A stretch of 64,000 bases of DNA from Calliopsis andreniformis (taxonomy: Eukaryota; Arthropoda; Insecta; Hymenoptera; Andrenidae). Position 1 is the stretch's first letter. Each line of letters starts with the position of its first letter. A program made the translations under genes and the position numbers. Below are positions 27,561-36,700 of this stretch, one piece after another. Under the pieces are notes generated by a model that was given only the letters and a program-made list of their open reading frames with translations, did no database searches and was not told the DNA's origin. The stretch is taken from assembly GCF_051401765.1 (NCBI RefSeq), contig NC_135067.1:21199501-21263500 (forward strand), written 5' to 3'.

Positions 27561-28379
27561 CGAAACGGTCACTACTACCGCCGCGGTTCCACCACTTTGA
27601 CACGCAGTACTGGGTGGAACGAACGTAACGACCTCTTCTGATGCACCCCAAAATAGGACAAAGTGAATGGGGGTCGGTGTCGTCCGCGGCTCGTAAGCTA
27701 AACTGTCCTCACACACATTTTTATTGTTATTATAGGTATAAACGTTCGTAAATAATACTTCCTATACTTGGGTGTATACCTACGCAAAGTGTTAAGCACC
27801 TGAAGGCTATTTTACTCCTTAACGTGGTATAGAAGCAAAACGTTTTCCCACTTTGAGTGGGATCTAGAACCTTTGGTAAAGTTGGAGAATTGTGCTAGAG
27901 AACTACTTCGTGTGCAAGGTTATGCCCCCGTTCTGTGTATTGTTACTGCCAGTTCCGTGGAAAGAGGCAATGAGGGAAAGTAGACATTTTTGTACGATAT
28001 TGTAGAATTCGATAGGTAAAACCTTGAAGAAAAGGCGATGAGGGGAAAGTCTGCACGGCAAGGTAGGGAGAATTTGGCCTTGGACACGTTTACCCAGCGC
28101 ATTAGGTAATCCACTAGTGGTAAAAAAAGTTGAGAAGTCAAGGATCCACGAGTGTCCTCTAGTAGGCCCTTCAGAATCTATAATCTATGAAGAATGCGAC
28201 ACAGACCTCCTAAATTGTCGTTCAAGTGCCCTCTCCATTACTTTCACGGTTGCTACATTTTCTTCACCCAGTATACCACGTTGCATTACTCTGTTTACCA
28301 CCACAAAGTCGTCGACAGACTGTACACGCGTACAGAGCGTGAAGGAAACAGAGAAAAGCGACTAGGACAGGGGACCTAG

Positions 28380-28960
28380 TCGAAGAGGGACAGAGCGATA
28401 GAGAAGGGATGAGAGCGACGCGAGAAGTCGTAGTCGAGCGGGATACGGATAGTCGCTTCCTTTTTCGGCCTCCTTCTTTCATACTTTTCCCCCTCTTTCT
28501 TCCACCACTGTCGCCCGTCTCTCTCCCCTCTCTCCCCTCTCTCCCCCTCTGCCCTTGCCTCTCTGTCGCTCTCAGCCAGGTGCTCGCCGAATTACCGCAG
28601 AAGTAACGGAAGAGGGAAAAAGAGGAAAGAGGGGGCGGTGGGAAGGGAGACGGAGAGAGAAAGCGGCAACGAGAGAGCCGATACCTAATCCTCCCTTGGT
28701 TGGCCCACCCTCGGCAGGAAATCAATAGAGAGGGACTCGCTCTATCCCTCCCTCCTTCCTCTCTTTCTTTCCGTCTCTGTTTCCGTCCCGCTGTTCTTTC
28801 TTTTTCGCGCTCGTCATCCCTTTGCCTGGTCGAGTCGTGGCACACCGGTCGCTCCGACGAGTTTAGAAACAGCCTCTCGTTTGCACCCACCCTCTGCCCC
28901 GACCCCGCGCTCCCTCTACTCCTCCGTTCAACTTGGTTGCTTATCCAGCGACACAAGGTT
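28380..28960. other. Purine/pyrimidine-asymmetric CpG-rich block
   Basis: Alternating long polypyrimidine (28480-28560, 28740-28800) and polypurine (28605-28665) runs. The CTCTCCC-type text repeats three times near 28520-28555. The minus strand is open for 230 codons here, but the reading is almost entirely Arg/Glu/Gly/Ser low complexity, as expected of such DNA. Confidence 0.6.
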
Positions 28961-30114
28961 CCGAAATGTCGATCGTCTTGGTTCTTCGAGCTTTTCCTTT
29001 ATCTTCGGAGAGAATAGGGTCTGGGAGTCGATTGATTCGTCCGAGAATCGATCGATAGTCCAGGCCGAACCGAAACTCGTGCACCCTTGGTACAGAGTCA
29101 AGGTAACTCGATGGAAGGTTATCGATGTTCTGGGATTAAGCGCGACACCGACGAGAGGTTCCCTGTCGACATTGATTTTTCTCGTTGCCGAAAAAGCAGG
29201 CCACTCGTCGTCCCGGCTGACGGCCTGACGAGAGTCTTTAAAGCGATTCAGGTAGCTTTCCTCAATGAGAGGTCGAGTTCCACCGGCTCTTCCTCCTCGA
29301 GCTCTTTAAACCGAGACAGCCGCGTGACGGCTGACAATGGATCGATGCCTGACGGAGAGGCGAGCTGTTCTGCCGCGTCGTTGAGCGCGTCTCGACGAAA
29401 CGATTGCTGCTTGCTTTATAATAATGGAAATTACATGCTAGTGGATGTAATAAATTAATCGTTGCACGGCAATTAACCCGTTGCGGTAGAGGGTTATGAG
29501 AGAGTAATTGTGACGTATAAATGAGGGTTAATCGCGGGGAGAACACTTTGAGCTGGAGGAGAAATTGAAGAAGCAGAGATTGAGAGTTTCCCACGTGAAT
29601 AGTGGAAGTCAAAGTCGAGCTTTCGTAGAAGCGTGTGCGTAGTTGGAGAGGCTGGAAGGACTGAAAGGAGTGATGACGGTGATGGGCGGCGCTTCCGCGT
29701 GACGTGGCGGAAGTCGTGCGTCACTGGTGACGTAGCACCGTCGAAAGAGGAACGTCCGAAAGAGGCCATTGACAAGGACTTGTTGCACGTCCTTTTCTGC
29801 GTACGTTCCAGTGTCTCTTGATCCTGTCTAACTATCCAGACAAATTCTGCTCGGATCAACGTTTCAGGAGTTTGGACCAGTTGCTGCATTTACATTTTTA
29901 GATCTTCTCGGTCCCTTCAAACCAGATGGGTTCAAATATCCTAGATAGAAGCTGAATTTTTGCGTGGAACGAAACAAAGCAGCAGAAACTTGTTGCACGT
30001 TCTTATATCTCTCTAGGTTTTGCTATTTGGCTAGCCAAAAGAATGTAACGCCAATCGTGGATACTCTTCTAAGTAACTCGACGGAATTTTCTGATTCAGA
30101 ATTTGGAAGACGAG

Positions 30115-30137
30115 GCAAAGTAGCATATACTTGTTGC
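30115..30137 (+). other. Hairpin-capable core, array copy 3
   Basis: GCAAAGTA and the later TACTTGTTGC can pair as GCA/TGC plus AAGTA/TACTT, giving eight pairs with a two-base bulge (GT) and a five-base loop. The same potential with the same bulge is seen at 30269-30291, 30637-30659 and, with one pair fewer, 30479-30501. Confidence 0.5.
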
Positions 30138-30268
30138 ACGTTCTTTTGTGTATTTGTCCCTTGGCATCCCCAGCTCCCTTTGCTGGGTTAACCAAGAGAA
30201 TGTAATTCCATTTTCCATCGGGACAATCGTTGGAGGAATTTTTCTACTCAGGATCTAGCTAAATTGAA

Positions 30269-30291
30269 GCAAAGTAACTTAGACTTGTTGC
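30269..30291 (+). other. Hairpin-capable core, array copy 4
   Basis: GCAAAGT pairs with ACTTGTTGC (GCA/TGC and AAGT/ACTT) across a seven-base loop, with the same GT bulge as copy 3. The loop sequence differs from copy 3 while both arms are unchanged. Confidence 0.5.
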
Positions 30292-30478
30292 ACTGCCTTT
30301 TGTACACGTACTCTTTTATACTTTTTGATCCCTTTACTGGGTCAATTGGACGAACCTAATTCCACTTCCACTTAAGACAGTTGCACGCCGAGTTGTCGTC
30401 TACATTTGTTCCCTTTCTTTGAAATAAGAAATTGTAGAGTGCTCGTGGAGCACAAAGTCGACTTGTAGCCACGATGAA

Positions 30479-30501
30479 GCAAAGCATGGTGGACTTGTTG
30501 C
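30479..30501 (+). other. Hairpin-capable core, array copy 5
   Basis: GCAAAG pairs with CTTGTTGC (GCA/TGC and AAG/CTT). The loop is longer and different (CATGGTGGA). The right flank departs from other copies (GTGTTCC rather than ACGTTC). Confidence 0.45.
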
Positions 30502-30636
30502 GTGTTCCGATATCCCTCGATCTCGTTACCGAATTAATCCAGCTATTATAAGTAATTGGCACTCGGAGAGGGGGCGTCGGTCTCACGTGCTCGGCGCTGA
30601 AAAAGCCTCCCTCTGCGGAGGCTGGGGTAAGATGCA

Positions 30637-30659
30637 GCAAAGTAGCGTAGACTTGTTGC
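30637..30659 (+). other. Hairpin-capable core, array copy 6
   Basis: GCAAAGT pairs with ACTTGTTGC as in copy 4, with loop AGCGTAG. It is preceded by an unrelated perfect seven-pair stem at 30604-30623 (AGCCTCC, six-base loop, GGAGGCT). Confidence 0.45.
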
Positions 30660-31357
30660 ATACCCATTCGCGCATGTGTGTCTCAAGTCTGTTACCATAG
30701 ACCAGCAAAATGGGGAAAGTTGGTTGGTGTTTGACGCCACGAGGTCGTAAATCCTCGATGATCGATTCGATGGCTGGTACGCTCGCGAGCCACGATTTCT
30801 ACGCGAGCCTGACACGGATTTGCTCCACCGTCGAACGTTACGCGATCGTCGACGTTCGTTCAGAGGCGTCGAACGAAGAAATTGTGTCTTGGCCCTGGTG
30901 TTTCCCTGGTAACTCTGCTCCCCCGCGTTCACGAAATTTAAAAGCGACTTAGCGTCGCCTTAATCAAACAGCTGTTTCACCTTGTCTAATCGAAGTCGCG
31001 AAATGAGCTTGTGATATCTCGATCGAGACAAGGCCAGCCCTGTAAATTAGTAAGTCACCGCTTGGTGCAAAGGTTCTGCCAATTTCATTTGCATAATCCT
31101 CCCCGTTACTCCCCCTTTTTTATTTCTTCGCTAAAAGGGGTGGACAAAGTCGAGATATCGAGGCGTGAGATCTTCTTAAGCAGCTTTGAGCGTTGTTGCT
31201 CTTTGGCCGTAGGAGGGTCAAATAGGGTCATGAATATTTGTATACAAATGATCGTGGAGAGATGGACGGAGAAACATTCAGTTCTGATGCTGATAACCTT
31301 AATCGATGACTTCGATAAATCTGGTAACATGTAGTTATTACTCAAACTTGTTGCACA

Positions 31358-32749
31358 ATTTAATTAACGATCACCAAATGAAGAATTCTGGAGGTTTTGT
31401 AATTGAAGGTTGTTGGAGTATTGGTACATAATCACGACAACTATGGTTAGCATTGACGATTTTGATTATGTCACAACTTCCTTGTTCCTCTTATTATGAG
31501 TACCATTAAATAGCAGAATAGCTGAAGATTAATTACTTATAGGACTTCCATTTTTTGTAGTCTCTTCTACTAATTTTCGACGTTCTTGCCTTGTTGATAT
31601 GTATCTACTTTCCGTCGAGAAACAGGACTAAATGTCAGCGTTTCCTGTTTTTCTGTTCTTATGCGGTTACAAAGTGTTTCCTGTGTGGTCAGAAGTAATC
31701 AGGATTTTGCTGCTCTGCGCACAAGGATATGCCACGGTTTGCTGTTCGTTAATAGCCTGACCTCTGGAAATTAATGAATGAAACCTTATCGACCAATATC
31801 ATTTGCGAAAGCACAGCAGTGTTTTTGCAACAAAGGGTAGCGGAAAAATGAAATTTCCTCCTGACTTTTTATGCGATAAACTGTTCAAAGAGATAAATAG
31901 CGACTATTTACATTGACAAATCCAGCAGTTCGATGCGATACGAAGTCATATATTTAAATATCTGCATAATTAAGTAATGGTTATGAAACAGTACCGATTA
32001 ACATTCATTACTCTATGCAACGACACTTTTTGTTGCTACACCAAATTCGCTTCGTACCATTGCCGAACAATTGTATAACGAAACGTTGAAGCTATAAATT
32101 AATGAGCGTATCACATCTCATTTCTATTAATCTTTGCACTGTTTATAGCATGCGCATTAAAAGTAATAGCATAAAAAAGTGAACTATTTAAATCAAATTA
32201 AAAGCCCTCATGGTGTAAAATTATTTACTACAAAGAGGATTTACTGCCTGCTCTACCAATACTGGTACAACTACAGTGCTTATTTGTTACGTAAAAGCAA
32301 TTGGAAAAAAACAACGATAAAGTTAAAGGAAATAGCTACACATAAACGACAGTACTACCATCAAAAACAAACGTCAAATAGTTCCCCTTAAAATTTACGT
32401 AACAGTGAAAGGCGATCCATACCGCGAAAATGAAAGCCTCGTTTAACCACATTTCGTTATCTTATCAAGCAACCGAAGGATCGAATTTGAATGAAGCTTT
32501 ATCAGACGAACGTCCCCGACCCTCGTGGTTCGCAATTGTCGATAAGTAAGGTGAGAGGCCTCGGTGCTGAAACCTCCCGGCAGATGGCGACAGTGTAACA
32601 GGTGCGCTCGACCAATCGGCGTGCGCGCTGTCCCCCCCGAGCGTCCACCGATTGGCGCTCTGGCGGTGTCACGAACAGCGATCGCAATATGGCTTCCGCC
32701 ACCGCCAGCAAGTGAGAGTAGCTCCGAAGGTGATACCGAAACATGGTGG
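31358..32749. other. Noncoding spacer between array and leader B
   Basis: AT-rich sequence to about 32460 with stops in all frames, then a short rise in CpG towards leader B. I see no gene, RNA or repeat here beyond AT-rich words. Confidence 0.6.
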
Positions 32750-33781
32750 AATATTTAAGGGTGCGCGAGACGAGTCGCGCGCGTCAAAATCGCTAACGTG
32801 TCCCTCGTTAGAGAAGTGTCGATTCGGTTTTGGACAAGTGTTGAGGAGAACTGTGTACGACGCTCGAGAAACAAAACACTTCGGAGAGGGGTAGACAGAG
32901 AGTGAGCGAGTGTGTCCGCGGGTGAGAGAGGGACGGCGTGACTGTGTTCTGTCTTGGATGGACAGAGACGAGCTGCATACACGGGGCACGAGTTCGAGAG
33001 AGACAGAGTGACAGAACGATACAGCAGTTCGTGACACGAAAGCGTGCCGATAGAGGAAACGAAGGGCCCTCGGAGGGTCGTCGCGGGATCGTCTTCGAGT
33101 CGTCTTCGAGTCGTCTTCGAGTCGTCGAGGATCGGCTAGCGCGACGGTGGCGATCGAAAAAATAGGGGAGAGAGCGGCGAACGTTCGGACGGTGCGCGCG
33201 ACGAGTCACACACGTCGCGGTTGTGTGAGTCCAGGTCCCGTGCACGCCGTGCGTCCCCGCGCGCGTGTGTAGGTGCGCGTACGCGCGACCGTTTCGGAGC
33301 TGGAAATTGAAGGAGGACGGGCAGACGCGCCGCGAACGAGTGGAAGAAGAATGAGAAAAAGCGCACGGAGGCACGGGGTGCGCATCGACGACCACGTAAC
33401 GGAGAGAGCGACCGTGTGAGAGCGAGAGAGCGGGGCGACGTTGCCAGAGTTTTCCTTCTCGCGCGTTCCCTGCCGTGCAGCACGTCCCTTCGTGGCGGCT
33501 GCCACACGAGAGAAAGACCGAAACGGAGGATAATGTGACAGAGAGACAGAGAGACAGAGAGTCCGATAGAGCGAGAGAAGACAGAAGGGGGCGCCGAGCG
33601 ACGTGACTCGCGCGAAAACGATCTAGGGAATTTTCGTGTTCGATCGAATTTCTATTCAACGCGCCGGTTACGAGTGTGTGTTTGTGTTCTCTGGACGCGC
33701 GATTCGTGGATGCCATGAGACCAGTCCCGATGACGTACGACCGAGACACGTGACACGCCGAGCTGGCCTGATCGACTAGCC
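32750..33781 (+). promoter_or_regulatory. Leader B: TATA-like promoter and long CpG-rich 5' UTR
   Basis: A TATA-like word (ATATTTAAGG) at about 32750 is followed by about 1 kb of continuous CpG-rich sequence that ends at the coding start 33782. The block has GAGAGAGCG and GACAGAGAGACAGAG tracts (33410-33560) and three copies of an 11-bp repeat (33089-33121). Short upstream frames occur, for example ATG about 33716, closing with TGA shortly before the main start. A 386-codon antisense frame with an ATG also spans it, but its composition is Ser/Arg/Pro/His low complexity. The block is best read as a promoter plus long leader; the exact transcription start is not visible. Confidence 0.45.
33089..33121 (+). 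repeat. 11-bp tandem repeat TCGTCTTCGAG, three copies
   Basis: Three perfect consecutive copies, then TCGTCGAGG as a truncated fourth. It lies inside leader B, so it would be part of the 5' UTR if that leader is real. Confidence 0.9.
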
Positions 33782-33795
33782 ATGAAGAAGCCACG
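33782..33795 (+). CDS. Alternative first coding exon B (MKKP..)
   Basis: A 14-base coding segment, ATG AAG AAG CCA CG, followed by a consensus donor GTGAGT at 33796. It ends in phase 2, like exon A. The acceptor at 63853 supplies C, giving Met-Lys-Lys-Pro-Arg-Val-Asp-Arg. An in-frame stop (TGA 33731-33733) and no earlier in-frame ATG support this start. The exon lies at the 3' end of a kilobase of CpG-rich leader-like sequence, which is where a first exon is expected. The basic MKKPR start differs from the acidic/Tyr-rich start of exon A, so the two promoters would give different N-termini. A chance ATG next to a donor cannot be excluded because the coding part is so short. Confidence 0.5.
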
Positions 33796-36700
33796 GTGAG
33801 TCTTTCACACGTTCTCATAAATAGGAGCCTCGCTTCGGCTGGATTTCGTGGACAGAATTCCTTTCTCTCCTCGATAGTCAAAGCTAACACGACCTCTAGA
33901 TAATGCCACACCGCGTTACGACCAATCGTATAACGTAACTGTGTGTACTGCTGTGTATTGATATCCATCGTGAAATTCGACTCTGCAAATAGGGGCTGCG
34001 AGGGTCAGAGGATGTTAGCAAATTTTCGACTCACGAGCTACGCCGTTGAATGCCGGAGCGGGTACAGGAGTCGTGTTGGTGAAATGACGCGATTACGGGG
34101 GGATGAGTCAGAAGATTGACGCCTTGTTTATCGATCTCGAGCGCGGTGGATGCTCGTTAGGGTATCGATATTGGGGTAGGCGCTTTCAATAACCTCGATA
34201 CGCCGAGCGGCGTTTTCAATCGAGCCGGTCCAGAGGCTTCGAGTAGCTTTCAGTATAATGCATAAACGTATTATCGGCACCGACGACGACGATAAGATAA
34301 ATAGTTGTATAGTCCTTGTGCTCCCTTTTCTCTAGGTCGAATTGCATCAGTTATTCCGTGCTCTGTCGCCTAGAACGCACTTTGGATTCTAGACGAGTCG
34401 GTCTTGCTCGCTTCGCGCTCTCAATTCGAGCTCTAAAACTCCACCCTTACGGCACACTGACCGCTCTCTCGAGAGAGAGCACTTCCACACGTGTGTGAGA
34501 ACACTCGGCTCAACGGTGGCCACCTCGTCACTGTGCTCCGTGATTTTCTTATCAAGTAAACAAAGTAAGTCGACGCTTTCGAGCTTAGACTCTAGCTGCG
34601 TGTTTGCCTTGCGCAATCAAAGGTTGCTTCATCGCAAATCTTTCATGAATATTTCGTTAATTTCGTCATGTATGGCAGCTGAGTGGGTTTTTCTTTCTAG
34701 ATGTAGATAATACAAAATATTATTCGATAAGCAACAAGAGATACTGTCTAGACTATTCATTTTCGAGGGTATAGAGATATTATCGGTCAGAGATTTCAAA
34801 TCACTTTCTAAATTAACTTTGGAACTTTGATATTAGTAAATGGTTTCTCGCTAGAAGAAGATAAATTCACTGGAGAGACTTTGCTTTCGATCGCCTCGTC
34901 TTATCACCACGTTCAATTTTGATTCCCATTGTCAGTATTGTCGTTATCATATTTCTCTTCTGAATCGATAAGAAGCTTCTCAAGAGCTTTCAACTTCCAC
35001 TGGTACCATCGACAAATATTCAAGGTCTCAGAAAATAATTGTGATTCGCAAAACCTTTCTCTTCAAATGGCTTTTTCGTAAAGCCATTTACACTAATTAA
35101 AACATTGTTGAATGCTCGACGCACCAATTCCGCGCGTTATCGTCGCTTTCGCTGATAAATTCACGGACGATTCCATCTTCCGACGAACCAGCGCTATTTT
35201 TAGCAAAGCGTCTACGAGTCCTACTTAATTATCTGGTCGGTGTTGGGGCGAATCACGAGCCGAGGACCGAGCGATACGTGTTTCGGCTGCTTGTTAACAA
35301 AATTTCCTCGGCAGCGTATCGCTCGCATCGATCGCTGGCTCGATTCGGGTCAGAGAAACTATTGTGCGCTCGGAGCCGATCGAATCGTGTCGGGAATCGC
35401 GGCAGCGCGAGCCAAGAAGAGTATCAAGAGGAAGGCGGGAGGAAAGAAACGCGCTCTAGCACTCTTGGGACGCGTCGACAAGAGGAGACGAGGCAAGGAG
35501 ACACGAGGAATTCGAGCCCCGAAGTCAAGAAGCGAGAACGTTCCAAATACTCGCTGCGGTCCTCGGCGACGACGATTGAACCGAGTTGCGTAGGTTGCTA
35601 AATTATGAGAGGAGTAGAAAGACACAAGGGAGTCTTACCAGTTTTAGTCACGAAAATTTATGCGAATCGAAACTTGTTACTTTTCTGGCTTTCCTGGGAT
35701 GCCTGAATTACTCAAAAGAGTACACTAAATTAGATGTATATATCGTTAATTTAATTGCTCGCTGTTAGACCGTCGTAGAAGAGCAATCGTATAGCTCCGG
35801 CATGCGAGATGCGTCTCTGGTAATAGCCTGGGATATTTCGGTGTCAGTCGTTCTAAAAGTAACTACTTTCTTAAAAATTAAAGTTTGGAAGAAGGTCAAT
35901 GAATAGCATCGCCGTGGCGAAAGGATTAATCGAGCCTTTCACTGCTCCGTGACACTTTATTGCGAATGACAATTTAGATTTCTCATCGCACAGGTTCGCT
36001 TCCTAACAAAGTAACTTGCAGCGATCCGGTGTCGCGACAAGTGTCAGGTGGGAGAACGGGAACGCGTCAGAATCGCGTTTGACGCGACAAAAACTCGTTC
36101 GTGCGTGGTCACGCGTGCGTACACCCGAGCCACTACTAATAAGCAATAATTGATTTCAAATAGTTGGCCAGACACAGGCGGTCCGCTCTACGCGCGCGTG
36201 CTATTGAACGGTATTCTCTTACATACGGTCCATCACTGAAAATCCTAATTACGGTTCTCTGGTTGACCGTCAATGTTGTCGCGTTTCACAAAGATTATAG
36301 GTTGAATACGATTACCAGGCAAATCTTGTAATAGCCTTCTGTACAGTTCAATTGATTTTCACCACGCAGCTACAAATGAATTTCCCTACAAGAAGACTGT
36401 GTACAATTATATAGGAGTTCTAATTCGCTCAAAATCGAAAGTCACAAAGTTGCACGAGCGTTGATCGAAAAAAACGTCTACCGACGAGAGGCAACCAGTA
36501 GGAAGCATACCTACAGCAGAGCTTGGTCGATCTAAAACTTGCGCATACCTCGAGGAGGCTCGAAACGCGCGGCAAATGCTTAGCGGGCTACCGCGGCATG
36601 GGAGACATAAAGTATGCAGAAAACGAGCACCATTCCGCGCTTGATTTTACTGCTTATTCACCCCGTACACACCGAGACACGCTCGGCCCCCGGTACGCGG

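Larger units (their letters stand above)
7808..29756. other. Long intron-like noncoding region
   Basis: About 22 kb with no supported gene; it would be intron 1 if leader A splices to 63853. It has alternating AT-rich and CpG-rich patches. Simple repeats are listed separately (C tract 10518, AT-rich TTCAAATATT block 11636, GA/CT tracts 12165-12553, CTCGC 16971, TTCTTCGTC 19337). CpG-rich patches at about 15130-15500, 16800-17290, 20450-20720, 21400-21900, 24420-24750, 27180-27560 and 28380-28960 give overlapping open frames on both strands. These show no domain and no consistent start, codon bias or splice context. CRE octamers lie at 19030 and 27290. Confidence 0.6.
29757..31357 (+). repeat. 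Diverged tandem array with conserved ACTTGTTGCA core
   Basis: Seven near-identical cores lie at 29778, 29988, 30129, 30283, 30493, 30651 and 31346 (first base). Six have ACTTGTTGCA exactly; 30493 has one change (ACTTGTTGCG). Spacings are 210, 141, 154, 210, 158 and 695 bp. Further degenerate copies lie at 30377 (ACAGTTGCAC) and 30461 (ACTTGTAGCC). In copies three to six the core is preceded by GCAAAG plus eight variable bases. In copies one to four it is usually followed by a C/T-rich stretch such as CGTTCTTTTGTG. The units starting at 29988, 30129 and 30283 also share a second block 40-70 bp downstream. The array is on the same strand throughout and has no coding frame. It looks like an old tandem duplication in which short cores have been kept while spacers drifted. 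It could be a noncoding RNA with repeated protein-binding elements, an enhancer array, or a decaying satellite. Confidence 0.8.

Noticed and set aside
31263..31274. TGGACGGAGAA, resembling the start of miR-184
   Set aside because: The sequence diverges after eleven bases (ACATTC) and there is no fold-back partner.
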